Positions 48,684 to 57,625 of a DNA stretch of 58,783 nt are shown here, in pieces (the stretch's first letter is position 1; each line of letters opens with the position of its first letter). This DNA comes from Actinoplanes oryzae (GTDB taxonomy: Bacteria; Actinomycetota; Actinomycetes; Mycobacteriales; Micromonosporaceae). A program made the translations under genes and the position numbers. The stretch spans positions 1-58,783 of the forward strand of contig NZ_JAUQWH010000042.1 of the NCBI RefSeq assembly GCF_030757795.1. Direction: 5' to 3'. Under the pieces are notes generated by a model. The model made no database searches, was not told where the DNA came from, and saw only the letters and a program-made list of their open reading frames with translations.

Positions 48684-50341
48684 CTCAGGACCGTCCGGCG
48701 GTAGGTGTCGTCGGCGGCACCCAGATCGGCGTGCGCGCCCTCGGCGGTGACCACGCCCTCGCCCACGACGACGACGCGGTCCGTGGCGGCGAGCAGCGCG
48801 GGGCTGCTGGTGATCACGACGGTCGCGAAGCCGGACCGCGGGGCGTGCCGCAGCGCGCGGATGCCCTGGGCGATCGCGTGCTCGGTGACGGCGTCCACGG
48901 CGGTCGTCGGGTCGTGCAGCACCAGCACCGGCGGGCGGGCCAGCAGCGCGCGGGCCAGGGCGAGGCGTTGCCGCTGGCCGCCGGAGAGGCTGGCGCCGCG
49001 CTCGGCGACCGCCGTGTCGAGCGGCCCCACCTCGTCGGCCGCAGCGGCCGCCAGGACGGATGTCTCGGGCTCGCCGTGCAGCGCCACATTGGAGCGGATC
49101 GTTCCGGTGAAGAGATCCGCGTGGTGGGGTTGCACGAGCAGCAGCCGGCGGGCGTGGTCACGCTGGACCAGCTCGAGGGGCTCGCCCCCGAGCAGCACCG
49201 TGCCCTCGTAGGAGTCGGGCACCGCCAGCAACCGGACCAGCGCCTCCGCATCCGCCGGGCGGCCGGCGACCACGCCCACGAACTCGCCGGGGCGCACGTG
49301 CAGGTCGAGACCGGCGAGCGAGCCGTGCCGCACTCCGGAGAGCCGCAGCTCGCAGCCTTCCGGGCTGGGCGACGCCACGCCGTCGGGCAGGGTCAGGCCC
49401 GCGTCGACGACCTTGGCCACCCGGTCGGCGGAGGCGCGGGCCTCGGCGACCCAGCTCGGGATCACGGCGAGCAGGCCGAACGGCTCGAGCAGGAACTGCG
49501 CGGACCCGATCACGGTGATGAGCTCGCCGACGGAGATGCGGCCGGTCAGCGCGAACCAGCCGGCCAGCACGGCGACGGCGCAGGCGAGCAGGGTGCTCAG
49601 CGTCGTGGAGGCGGCCTCGTAGGCGCCCTGGGTGCGGGCCGCGCGCAGCGTCGCGGCGAGGGAGCGCCGGCTCACCACGCGGTAGCGGCCGGCGGCGGCT
49701 TCCTGGGCGCCGAGGCCGCGTACCGGCCGCAGGCCCGTCACCAGGTCGGTGGCCAGCGAGGTCGCGCGCCCGGCCTGCTCCTGCTGGTCCGCGACGCGCT
49801 TGGTGATCAGTGGCGCGCTCACCTGCAGCAGCGCCAGCACGATCGGGGTGACGACCAACACCGCCAGCCCCAGGGGTACGGAGATCACGAGCAGCGTGAC
49901 GGCGCTGATGACTGTGGCGACGACCGCGCCGGCGATCCGTGGCACGTAGTCGATGAGGTACGACGTGTTGTCGGCATCCGTGGTCGACACCGTCAGCAGG
50001 TCACCGGTCCGGTAGTCGGTCGTGATCCCGCGCGGGTGCAGGATCTTCGCCGACACCTCGAGCCGGAGCTGGTGCGCCTCCTCGGCGATGCCCTTCATGA
50101 GCTGCCGCGCGCCGAAGCGGTAGGCGACCGTGAGCACCGCGAAGAGGCCGGCCAGCACCGCGATCCAGGTGATCAGCGACGGGGTGTCCGCCGGGCCGAC
50201 CGCCTGGTCCACGATGACGCCGATGAGCACCGGGACCAGCGCCTCACAGGCCTGGTGCAGGCCGATCAGCGCGGTCCCGGACCACAGGTTCTTGCCGTTG
50301 CGGGTGACGACCCGCTTGAGGACCCTGGTGCCGCCGCTCAC
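48680..50341 (-). CDS. ABC exporter subunit with degenerate ATP site
   Basis: The partner half-transporter, 553 residues. The membrane domain has six helices. In the nucleotide-binding domain Walker A has decayed to [13 protein letters not shown] (~361) without the GKS/T, and Walker B has HDPTTAVD (~476) with Pro instead of the catalytic Glu, while the signature LSGGQRQR (~454) is perfect. It complements the other subunit. The start is a GTG at 50341 overlapping the mbtH stop (GTGA); the open frame upstream is mbtH antisense to nothing useful. Operon order mbtH, this gene, the other half, then NRPS. Confidence 0.9.
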   Translation of the reverse strand: MSGGTRVLKRVVTRNGKNLWSGTALIGLHQACEALVPVLIGVIVDQAVGPADTPSLITWIAVLAGLFAVLTVAYRFGARQLMKGIAEEAHQLRLEVSAKILHPRGITTDYRTGDLLTVSTTDADNTSYLIDYVPRIAGAVVATVISAVTLLVISVPLGLAVLVVTPIVLALLQVSAPLITKRVADQQEQAGRATSLATDLVTGLRPVRGLGAQEAAAGRYRVVSRRSLAATLRAARTQGAYEAASTTLSTLLACAVAVLAGWFALTGRISVGELITVIGSAQFLLEPFGLLAVIPSWVAEARASADRVAKVVDAGLTLPDGVASPSPEGCELRLSGVRHGSLAGLDLHVRPGEFVGVVAGRPADAEALVRLLAVPDSYEGTVLLGGEPLELVQRDHARRLLLVQPHHADLFTGTIRSNVALHGEPETSVLAAAAADEVGPLDTAVAERGASLSGGQRQRLALARALLARPPVLVLHDPTTAVDAVTEHAIAQGIRALRHAPRSGFATVVITSSPALLAATDRVVVVGEGVVTAEGAHADLGAADDTYRRTVLR

Positions 50342-50550
50342 TGCGCCATGCTGTCGCGGAGGCTCTTCGGGCGCAGGTCGGTCCACTCGCGGTCCACGTA
50401 GTCGACGGCCTCCTGGCGGGTGGCCGGGCCGAAGACGCTGCGCCAGCCGCTCGGGATCTCCTTGAAGGACGGCCAGAGCGAGTGCTGCTCCTCGTCGTTG
50501 ACCAGGACGTGGAAGGTGCCGTTCTCGTCGTCGAACGGGTTGCTGGACAC
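50338..50550 (-). CDS. MbtH-like protein
   Basis: A 70-residue chaperone-like activator of NRPS adenylation domains. The family core is [24 protein letters not shown], then the conserved IPSGW and [13 protein letters not shown] with the invariant Trp residues. It follows the iron box by about 30 nt and begins the mbtH-exporter-exporter run; it is expected to support the six adenylation domains of the NRPS. Counterpart of CchK. Confidence 0.96.
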   Translation of the reverse strand: MSSNPFDDENGTFHVLVNDEEQHSLWPSFKEIPSGWRSVFGPATRQEAVDYVDREWTDLRPKSLRDSMAQ

Positions 50551-50580
50551 GCGGGGTCTCCTTCTGCCGGACTCGTCTAG

Positions 50581-50599
50581 CGTGGTTAGGCTAACCTAA
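50581..50599. promoter_or_regulatory. Iron box upstream of mbtH
   Basis: CGTGGTTAGGCTAACCTAA carries an uninterrupted 16-bp match (GGTTAGGCTAACCTAA) to the 19-bp consensus. It overlaps the last codons and stop codon (50591-50593) of the importer ATPase gene and should drive mbtH and the exporter genes. Confidence 0.88.
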
Positions 50600-51373
50600 G
50601 CCGGAGCGCGGAATCACCAGCGGGGTGTGACTTTCCGGGTCCTCGATGATCCGGCAGCCGAGCCCGAAGACCCGCTCGACGAGATCGGCGGTCATCACTG
50701 CGGCGGGGTCGCCCTGGGCCACGATCGCGCCGTCCCTCATGACGACGAGGTGGTCGGCGTACCGGGCGGCCTGGTTGAGGTCGTGCAGCACCGCGACCAT
50801 CGTCACGCCCTGCTCCCGGTTGAGCCGCACGCAGAGCTCCAGCAGCTCGATCTGGTGCGCGATGTCCAGGAAGGTCGTCGGCTCGTCGAGCAGCACGATC
50901 GGCGTCTGCTGGGCCAGCACCATCGCCACCCACACCCGCTGGCGCTGCCCGCCGGAGAGGGTGTCGACCAGCTCGCCGGAGAGCTCGGTCACGCCGGTCG
51001 CGGCCATCGCGGCGGTCACCGCGGCCTCGTCCTCGGCAGACCACTGGCGGATCAGCTTCTGGTGCGGGAAGCGGCCGCGCGCGACCAGCTCGGCGACCGA
51101 GATGCCCTCGGGCGCGATCGACGACTGCGGCAGCAGCCCCAGCCGGCGGGCGACCTCCTTGGCCGGGCGCGCGTGGATGTCGCGGCCGTCCAGCAGCACC
51201 TCGCCGGCGGACGGCTTGAGCAGCCGGGACAGGGCGCGCAGCAGGGTCGACTTGCCGCAGGCGTTGGGGCCGATGATGGCGGTGAAGCGGCGCTCCGGGA
51301 TGTCCAGGGAGAGGCCGGCGCTGATCGTCTTGCGGTCGTACCCGACGGTGATGTCGCGTGCGGCGAGGCTCAT
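50591..51373 (-). CDS. Ferric-siderophore ABC importer ATPase (FecE-like)
   Basis: A 260-residue ATPase of the iron-siderophore uptake family. Walker A is GPNACGKST, the signature [13 protein letters not shown], Walker [17 protein letters not shown], and the H-loop region [14 protein letters not shown]. It is 9 bp downstream of the second permease gene. The gene ends GGC TTA GGT TAG, and these last codons form part of the mbtH iron box. With the two permeases and the binding protein at 21.4 kb it makes a complete importer. Confidence 0.95.
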   Translation of the reverse strand: MSLAARDITVGYDRKTISAGLSLDIPERRFTAIIGPNACGKSTLLRALSRLLKPSAGEVLLDGRDIHARPAKEVARRLGLLPQSSIAPEGISVAELVARGRFPHQKLIRQWSAEDEAAVTAAMAATGVTELSGELVDTLSGGQRQRVWVAMVLAQQTPIVLLDEPTTFLDIAHQIELLELCVRLNREQGVTMVAVLHDLNQAARYADHLVVMRDGAIVAQGDPAAVMTADLVERVFGLGCRIIEDPESHTPLVIPRSGLG

Positions 51374-51382
51374 CTCGATCCC

Positions 51383-52417
51383 TTACCTCCGGGCTTGTCT
51401 CATCAGGAGCCAGACGAAGTAGATGCCGCCGACCGACACCGTGACGACGCCCACGGGCAGCTGCGTCGGGGCGAAGAGGCGCTGCGCCAGCCAGTCGCTG
51501 AGCATCAGGAGGAAGGCGCCCATCGCGGCGGACGGCACCAGCGCGATGCCGGACGTCCGGGTGAGCCGCCGGGCGAGCTGCGGGGCGGCGAGCGCCACGA
51601 AGGAGATCGGGCCGGCCGCCGCCGTCGCGACCGCGATGAGGGCGACACCGATCACGAGGTACGCGAGCCGGACGCGCTCCACGTCGACCCCGAGGGCGGC
51701 CGCGGCGTCCTCTCCCATCTCCAGGAGCGACAGGCGTTGCCCGTACGCGAGGAGCAGCGCGACCAGCACGCCCACGCCGGCCGCCACCGGGGTGACCTGC
51801 GCCCAGCCGAGCCCGTTGAGCGTGCCCTGCTGCCAGATCGACGCGGCGTACGCGGCCTGCAGGTCCATTTTGATCACGAACCACTGGTTCGCGGACGCGA
51901 GCATGGCGCTGACCGCGATCCCGACGATGATCAGGCGGAAGCCCTGCACGCCGCGCTTGAACGCCAGCAGGTAGACCACGATCGCGGTCACCAGCCCGCC
52001 CACCAGGGCCCCGGCGGCGGTCAGGTAGTTGCTGTTGCCGAGAGTCACACTGACGAGCAGCACGCCCGTGTACGCGCCGGTGTTGAAGCCGATCACGTCG
52101 GGACTGCCCAGCGGGTTGCGGGTCAGCGCCTGGAAGATCGCGCCGGAGAGCCCGAGGGCGACGCCGAGCAGGAGGGCGAGCAGCACCCGCGGGAGGCGCC
52201 ACTCGACGACGACCAGCCGGGCCGCGCGGGTGCCCTCGCCGGCCAGCGCCTCGAGGACCTGCTGGGGGGTGAGCGTGAACTCGCCCGTGCCGAGCGCGAG
52301 GACGCCGACCGCGCCGGCGCTCAGCAGGAGGACGCCGGTGACCACCGCCGGGCGCACCGGGATGCGCGCGCTCACGGCACCGGTGCGGAGAACGAGGGTT
52401 TTTCTCCCGAAGTTCAC
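51383..52417 (-). CDS. Ferric-siderophore ABC importer permease (FecD/FhuG-like)
   Basis: A FecCD-family permease of 344 residues with about ten transmembrane segments. The family signatures are RLPRVLLALLLGVALGLSGAIFQ, TRNPLGSPDVIG and, near the end, GPISFVALAAPQLAR. The start is a GTG at 52417 overlapping the stop of the first permease (GTGA), which indicates coupling and heterodimer formation. The open frame upstream is the antisense frame of the first permease and is ignored. Confidence 0.93.
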   Translation of the reverse strand: MNFGRKTLVLRTGAVSARIPVRPAVVTGVLLLSAGAVGVLALGTGEFTLTPQQVLEALAGEGTRAARLVVVEWRLPRVLLALLLGVALGLSGAIFQALTRNPLGSPDVIGFNTGAYTGVLLVSVTLGNSNYLTAAGALVGGLVTAIVVYLLAFKRGVQGFRLIIVGIAVSAMLASANQWFVIKMDLQAAYAASIWQQGTLNGLGWAQVTPVAAGVGVLVALLLAYGQRLSLLEMGEDAAAALGVDVERVRLAYLVIGVALIAVATAAAGPISFVALAAPQLARRLTRTSGIALVPSAAMGAFLLMLSDWLAQRLFAPTQLPVGVVTVSVGGIYFVWLLMRQARR

Positions 52418-53460
52418 AGGCCGCTCACCCGGGCCCGGCGCACGAGATAGATCAGCACGGGAGCGCCGACGAACGCGGTGACGATGCCCACCCGCAGCTC
52501 GCCGGGGCGCACGACGACCCGGCCCACCACGTCCGCGGCCAGCAGCAGGACCGGGCCCAGGACCATGGTGTACGCGAAGATCCAGCGCTGGTCGGGCCCG
52601 GTGAACCAGCGCACGGCGTGCGGGATCATGAGCCCCACGAAGCCGATCGGCCCGACCGCCGCCGTGGCCGCCCCGGTGAGCAGCATCACCGCGACCGTCG
52701 CCAGGACCCGGGTGCGGCCCACGTGCGCGCCGAGCGTGCGGGCCAGGTCGTCGCCGAGGGCCACGGCGTTGAGCGAGCGCGCCACGACCAGCGCCAGCAC
52801 CACCCCGGCCGCGACGAACGGCAGGATCGTGCCGGCCACGTCGGCGGGACGGCCGGCCAGCGAGCCGACGTCCCAGAAGCGCAGATAGTCGAAGGCTCGG
52901 GGGCGTACGAGCTGGACGCCCGACGAGATGCCGTCCATGACCGCGCCCAGCGCCACCCCGGCCAGCGTGAGCCGGATCGGCGTGGCGCCCGCCCGGCCCG
53001 CCGAGCCGAGCAGATAGACCAGGGTGAGGGCGAAGGCGACGCCCGCGAAGCCGAACCACATGTACTCGTGCAGGCTGGTGAGGCCGAGCACGCCGACCGC
53101 GACGACGACGAAGAGCGCGGCGCCCGAGTTGATGCCGAGCACCTGCGTGTCGGCGAGCGGGTTGCGCGTCACGGCCTGGATGACCGCACCGGACAGTCCG
53201 AAGGCGATGCCGGCCAGGATGCCGAGCAGCGTCCGGGGCACCCGCAGGTCCCGCACGACGGCCTGGTCGTCGGTGTCGGTGTAGTGGAAGAACGCGTCCC
53301 AGACCGTGTGCGGGGAGACGTTGCGGGCGCCGAACGCGATGCTCAGCAGGCAGACCCCGGCCAGCAGCAGGAGGCACAGCGCGAGTCCCGCGCCGCGGCG
53401 TGCTCTCCCCTCGGTGGGCTGCGGCGGACGCGCCGGCGCGGGCGTACGCGTCAGGACCAT
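52414..53460 (-). CDS. Ferric-siderophore ABC importer permease (FecC/FhuB-like)
   Basis: A FecCD-family permease of 348 residues. Signatures are RVPRTLLGILAGIAFGLSGAVIQ, TRNPLADTQVLGINSGAALF and GPIGFVGLMIPHAVR. The start ATG at 53460 is 10 nt from an iron box, with no clear Shine-Dalgarno, so the message may be leaderless or nearly so. It is the first gene of the three-gene importer operon. Confidence 0.93.
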   Translation of the reverse strand: MVLTRTPAPARPPQPTEGRARRGAGLALCLLLLAGVCLLSIAFGARNVSPHTVWDAFFHYTDTDDQAVVRDLRVPRTLLGILAGIAFGLSGAVIQAVTRNPLADTQVLGINSGAALFVVVAVGVLGLTSLHEYMWFGFAGVAFALTLVYLLGSAGRAGATPIRLTLAGVALGAVMDGISSGVQLVRPRAFDYLRFWDVGSLAGRPADVAGTILPFVAAGVVLALVVARSLNAVALGDDLARTLGAHVGRTRVLATVAVMLLTGAATAAVGPIGFVGLMIPHAVRWFTGPDQRWIFAYTMVLGPVLLLAADVVGRVVVRPGELRVGIVTAFVGAPVLIYLVRRARVSGL

Positions 53461-53470
53461 GCCGCCGAGC

Positions 53471-53489
53471 TTAGGCTAGCCTTCCTTAA
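53471..53489. promoter_or_regulatory. Iron box upstream of the importer operon
   Basis: TTAGGCTAGCCTTCCTTAA matches the consensus at 14 of 19 positions. It lies 3 bp after the rsmE stop and 10 nt before the first permease ATG. It is the weakest of the five boxes but is correctly placed. Confidence 0.68.
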
Positions 53490-53492
53490 CAG

Positions 53493-54227
53493 TCACCAGC
53501 GGCCGAGCCGGGTGCTGAGCACCGACAGCGCGGCCACCCCGGCGGTCGAGGTGCGCAGGACATTGTCGCCGAGCTTGACCGGATGCGCGCCGGCGGTCAC
53601 GAAGGTGCCGAGCTCCTGGTCGCTGATGCCGCCCTCGGGCCCGACCACCAGCACGATCTCCCCCGCGGTGGGCAGCTTGGCCGTGGTCAGCCGGTCGCTC
53701 GCCTCCTCGTGCAGCACGAACGCGGCGGCCACCGCGCCGAGGCGGGCGGCGACGTGCTTGGTGGACACGTCCGGGTCGCCGGACACCTCGGGCAGCCACG
53801 ACCGGCGCGCCTGCTTGGCCGCCTCCCGCGCCGTGGACACCCACTTCTCCCGGGCCTTGGCGCCCCGGTCGCCCCGCCACTGCGCCACCGACCGCGACGC
53901 GGCCCACGGCACGATCTCGTCGACGCCGATCTCCGTCATCGCCTGCACGGCCAGCTCACCCCGGTCACCCTTGGCGATGCCCTGCACCACCACGAGCCGC
54001 GGATCGGCCGCCGCGGCGAACGACCGCTCCCCCACCCGCACATCGATGCTGCCCCGGCCGACCGCGGTGACCTCGGCCCGGGCGACCCCGCCCCGCCCGT
54101 CGGCCAGCAGCAACTCCTCGCCGGCCCGCAACCGCTGCACATCGGCGGCGTGATGCCCCTCCCTGCCCCCGAGCGTGAACCGGGAACCGGTGGGCAGATC
54201 GTCAACAAGAAACAAGGGCGCGGACAC
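53493..54227 (-). CDS. rsmE: 16S rRNA m3U1498 methyltransferase RsmE
   Basis: A SPOUT-class rRNA methyltransferase of 244 residues. An N-terminal PUA-like domain (FLVDDLPTGSRFTLGGREGHHAADVQRLRAGE) is followed by the trefoil-knot SAM site (VLVVGPEGGISDQEL and LGDNVLRTSTAGVAAL). The GTG at 54227 (SAPLFLVDD) fits the family start; a TTG at 54245 is open but less likely. A housekeeping gene that marks the edge of the siderophore block; the importer promoter lies just after its stop. Confidence 0.94.
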   Translation of the reverse strand: MSAPLFLVDDLPTGSRFTLGGREGHHAADVQRLRAGEELLLADGRGGVARAEVTAVGRGSIDVRVGERSFAAAADPRLVVVQGIAKGDRGELAVQAMTEIGVDEIVPWAASRSVAQWRGDRGAKAREKWVSTAREAAKQARRSWLPEVSGDPDVSTKHVAARLGAVAAAFVLHEEASDRLTTAKLPTAGEIVLVVGPEGGISDQELGTFVTAGAHPVKLGDNVLRTSTAGVAALSVLSTRLGRW

Positions 54228-54275
54228 GACAAGAACGCTACCCAATCCCGTATGCCCGCACGGCCGGCGGCCGCC

Positions 54276-54836
54276 TCACATGCCGGTCAAGTGGTCACCC
54301 GGTGAGGTCTGGAGCAGCCACGCCAGCGGCATCTGAGCGGTGGATCCGTAAGTCCCATCCGATCCGAGCCGATGCAGCGTGACGGTCAGGGCCGCGTCGC
54401 GCGCAACAGTCCAGTACTGCGGGATGCCGGCAGCGGCATACTCCTTCACCTTGGTCACCTGATCGATCGCCTCCGAGCCACGCGAGACGATCTCGATGAC
54501 CAGCACCAGCTCCGTCACCGCCAGCCATACGGCGCGCTCCTGCGGCTTGGACCACACGGTCAGGTCCGGAATGCGACCTCCCACGCCCTCGGAGGCAGCG
54601 ATCCGGATGCCCGCAACCTGCATGATCTGTTCCAGCGGTACACCAGCCGTGATCAACCAGGCCATGAGCCGGGTGGCGATGACGGCATGCTCACTGTCGG
54701 GAGGTGGCGCGACGGAGAGAACTCCGTCAGGAGAGACCTCGTATCGGCGGCCGTGAACGTCGGCCGAGATCATGGCGGCAAGGTCGTCGAGCGAAATGAC
54801 TTCGGGCATGCACCGCCCCACTGCCTCCGCGCTCAT
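54276..54836 (-). CDS. Uma2-family (DUF820) PD-(D/E)XK nuclease-fold protein
   Basis: A 186-residue member of the Uma2 family, with a restriction-endonuclease-like fold and unproven function. The core is GGRIPDLTVW, then LVLVIEIVSRGSEAIDQVTKVKEYAAAGIPQYWTV, which carries the Asp and Glu of the nuclease-fold active site and the family's YAAAGIPxYW motif. An internal ATG at 54809 is an alternative start. Such genes are abundant and scattered in actinobacteria; it has no visible link to its neighbours. Confidence 0.88.
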   Translation of the reverse strand: MSAEAVGRCMPEVISLDDLAAMISADVHGRRYEVSPDGVLSVAPPPDSEHAVIATRLMAWLITAGVPLEQIMQVAGIRIAASEGVGGRIPDLTVWSKPQERAVWLAVTELVLVIEIVSRGSEAIDQVTKVKEYAAAGIPQYWTVARDAALTVTLHRLGSDGTYGSTAQMPLAWLLQTSPGDHLTGM

Positions 54837-55014
54837 GCCGGCACCTTACCGCTGACCCCGGCGCCAGGCCTGCACCTGAGCATGGACTTCGGCCGCTCCG
54901 CGGACGGCTCCCGTACGGCCGCGGCCGTAACCCGTACGGTGGTTGCGTCGTTGAGCGATGCGGCACAGACTTTGCAGCGCTCCCCCCACCCCTCGCAGGT
55001 TCTGGACGACATCG

Positions 55015-57615
55015 ATGGCTTATCTTCCGGCGGCCGCGGCGGCCGGCTTCGTGACGGCGTGCTCGGCGGCCGGCGCCGTCGTCATGCTGCGCGCCGCCGT
55101 GCGCGGTGACAGTGCCGGGCCGCGGTTGCGGGTGCTGGCGCTCGCCGGCGGGCTCGGGCTCACCGCGGCGTCCGGCGCGGCGAGCGGCATCGCCGTGCTC
55201 GTGGCGCCCGGCGCCCTGGTCGGCGGGGTGCCGGTGCCCGCGGAGATTCCGCTGGTGACGCTGTTCCTGGCGGCGGCCTGCTATCTGCCCGCGGTGCTGC
55301 GGCCGGCCCAGCACCGGGACAGGCTCGCCCAGGTGCGGATCGCGCTCGACACGCTCGGGGTCACCGCCTGCCTGCTGTTCCCCGTGTGGATGCTGCTCTT
55401 CGGCGGCGGGGGCGAGCGGCGCGGCGCGGCGATCACCGCGCTGATCTTCGGCGGCGGCGCGGCCGCCACCCTCGCGGTCACCGGGCTGCACGCCCTGCGG
55501 CACCGGGCCGCCCTGCAGTGGTGCGGGCCGGCCGCGGCGCTGTCGCTGATCGGGTCCACGGCCCTGGTCATCGGCATGGACTTCCCGGGTGTGCCCAACG
55601 CGGCCATCGCGGCCCTCGCCGGCGGGCTCGCGATCAACGTGGCCGGCGCCCTGCTCTGGTACGGGTCGGTCCGCGTCCCGCCCGACGAGGCCGAGCTGCC
55701 CCCGCCGGGCAGCGAGCCGTCGGCGAGCTTCCCGCTGCTCACCGTGCTCGTGGTCGGCTCGGCGCTGACCACCGTTTACCACCTGGTCAACGGCGGCCGC
55801 CTGGACGCGCTGTCGGTCCTGCTGGCCACCACCGCGCTCACGGCCGTGGCCGCCCGGGAGTGGGTGTCCGCGGCGGCCCAGCGCCGCCACGCCGGCCACC
55901 TCATCGACCAGGGCAACAGGCTGCGCACGCTCATGTTCGGGTCGGCGGACGTGGCGATGATCCTCGACGCGAACCTCGCCGTGCGGTGGCAGTCGCCGGC
56001 CGCGGCCCGGCAGTTCGGGCTCTCCGACCAGGAGGTGCTCGGGCGCACGGTGTCGGCGCTGGTCGATCCGGAGCAGGTCGAGGCGGTGCAGGCGTACCTG
56101 ATGCGGCGCATGGCCGAGGGGGCACTGCCCGGCGGCGGACCGGGCCTTCCGGTCCGGCTGCGCGACGGCTTCGGGCGGTGGCGCGAGACCGAGTGGACCA
56201 CCAACGGCGCCGACCCGGCCGAGCCCGGGCACACGGTCGTCGTGCACATCCGGGACGTGACCCACGAGCGGGACCTGGAGCTGGCGCTGCGGCAGAGCGT
56301 CCACCAGGACCGGCAGACCGGTTTGGCCAACCACGAGGGCCTGCTCCGGGTGGCGGAGCTGACCCCGGACGCCGGCGCGATGATCGTGGTGGAGCTGGGC
56401 GGGCTGACCGCGATCGCCGACGTGCACGGGCGCGACCTCGCGGAGCTGGTGCTGGTCGAGGCCGCCCGGCGACTGCGGGCGGGGATGGCCGGCGCGGACG
56501 TCGCGGCCCGGCTCGGCGAGACCCGGCTGGCGGTGCTCACCCACGCCGGTGCCGTCCGCGCCCAGCTGCTCGCGGGGCAGCTGGTCAACGCGCTGTCGGC
56601 GCCCTACCCGGCGGGCGGCACGACGGCCCACCTGTCGGCGTGGGCCGGGCTGGCCGACGTCACCGGCACCGACGGCACCGACGAGGTGATCCGGCGCGCG
56701 GCGCTGGCCCTGCGATCCGTACGGTCGGGGCCGCCGGGCGCGGTCGAGTGGTACGACGCGGAGCTGGAGACCCGCCTGCTGCGTCGCTCGACACTGGAGC
56801 AGGACCTGCCCGGGGCCGTCGAGCGCGGGGAGATCGACCTCAGCTTCCAGCCGATCGTCGAGCTGTCCGGGCGCCGGGTCGCCGGCGTCGAGGCGCTCCC
56901 GTCGTGGCGGCACCCCACGCTCGGTCCCGTGCCCGCGGACGAGCTGCTGCCGCTGGCCGAGGACCTGGGGCTGCTGGCCCGCCTCGAGCACTCGGTGCTG
57001 CACCGGTCCTGCCGCCTGCTGGCCGGCTGGCGGCGGGTGCACGAGTCGCTGTGGCTGGCCGTGGACGTGCGGCCGCGTACGCTGGTCGATCCCGCCTTCC
57101 AGGCGAGCCTGCAGACCGCGCTGGACGACCACGACCTGCCCAGCTCGGCGCTGGTCGTCGAGATCGCCGAGCACCACCTGCAGAACGGCCCGCACCAGCC
57201 GGCGACCGACGACATGGCCGCCCAGCTCGGCCGGCTGCGGGCGCAGGGCGTGCGGACGGCGGTCGACCACTTCGGCACCGGGCCCACCTCGCTGAGCCGG
57301 CTGCGCATCCTCCCGATCGACCTGCTCAAGATCGATCAGGAGGTCTTCGGCCCGGCCGGGGCGGCCCGGCCCACCGGCTCGGTCATGGACGTGGCGGTGA
57401 CGCTCGGGCGGCGGCTCGGCATGCAGGTGATCGCGCACGGGCTGCGCACGGCGACCGACCTGGACATCGCCGAGACGGCCGGCTGCAAGCTCGGGCAGGG
57501 CGACCTGCTGGGCCGGCCGATGCCCGCCGAGCACCTGGAAGCGCTGCTCTCGGTCCCGAGGACGAGCGCGGATCCGTTCTCCGGACCGATCCGCCGGGGC
57601 GGTGCCGGCGCATAG
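55015..57615 (+). CDS. Membrane PAS-GGDEF-EAL protein with both catalytic domains degenerate
   Basis: An 866-residue protein: about eight N-terminal transmembrane helices (residues ~1-290), a PAS-like domain (~305-430, LMFGSADVAMILDANLAVRWQSP), a GGDEF-like domain with GETRL instead of GGDEF (~500), and an EAL domain (~605-840). In the latter EAL is present (Glu626), but DDFGTG is DHFGTG (~751), the VNVS Asn is Asp, and the AEGVE Glu is His (IAHGL, ~807). Neither cyclic-di-GMP synthesis nor hydrolysis is likely; a binding or signalling role is inferred. The ATG at 55015 is chosen; 54958 is a less likely alternative. Confidence 0.88.
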   Translation: MAYLPAAAAAGFVTACSAAGAVVMLRAAVRGDSAGPRLRVLALAGGLGLTAASGAASGIAVLVAPGALVGGVPVPAEIPLVTLFLAAACYLPAVLRPAQHRDRLAQVRIALDTLGVTACLLFPVWMLLFGGGGERRGAAITALIFGGGAAATLAVTGLHALRHRAALQWCGPAAALSLIGSTALVIGMDFPGVPNAAIAALAGGLAINVAGALLWYGSVRVPPDEAELPPPGSEPSASFPLLTVLVVGSALTTVYHLVNGGRLDALSVLLATTALTAVAAREWVSAAAQRRHAGHLIDQGNRLRTLMFGSADVAMILDANLAVRWQSPAAARQFGLSDQEVLGRTVSALVDPEQVEAVQAYLMRRMAEGALPGGGPGLPVRLRDGFGRWRETEWTTNGADPAEPGHTVVVHIRDVTHERDLELALRQSVHQDRQTGLANHEGLLRVAELTPDAGAMIVVELGGLTAIADVHGRDLAELVLVEAARRLRAGMAGADVAARLGETRLAVLTHAGAVRAQLLAGQLVNALSAPYPAGGTTAHLSAWAGLADVTGTDGTDEVIRRAALALRSVRSGPPGAVEWYDAELETRLLRRSTLEQDLPGAVERGEIDLSFQPIVELSGRRVAGVEALPSWRHPTLGPVPADELLPLAEDLGLLARLEHSVLHRSCRLLAGWRRVHESLWLAVDVRPRTLVDPAFQASLQTALDDHDLPSSALVVEIAEHHLQNGPHQPATDDMAAQLGRLRAQGVRTAVDHFGTGPTSLSRLRILPIDLLKIDQEVFGPAGAARPTGSVMDVAVTLGRRLGMQVIAHGLRTATDLDIAETAGCKLGQGDLLGRPMPAEHLEALLSVPRTSADPFSGPIRRGGAGA

Positions 57616-57625
57616 CTTCTCCGCT

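Noticed and set aside
54276..54836. Restriction-modification system formed by the Uma2 protein and the methyltransferase at 19.6 kb
   Set aside because: They are 34 kb apart, the methyltransferase is of the DUF574 type rather than a DNA methylase, and Uma2 proteins usually occur alone.
55015..57615. Active bifunctional diguanylate cyclase/phosphodiesterase
   Set aside because: GGDEF is absent (GETRL) and several EAL catalytic residues are substituted.
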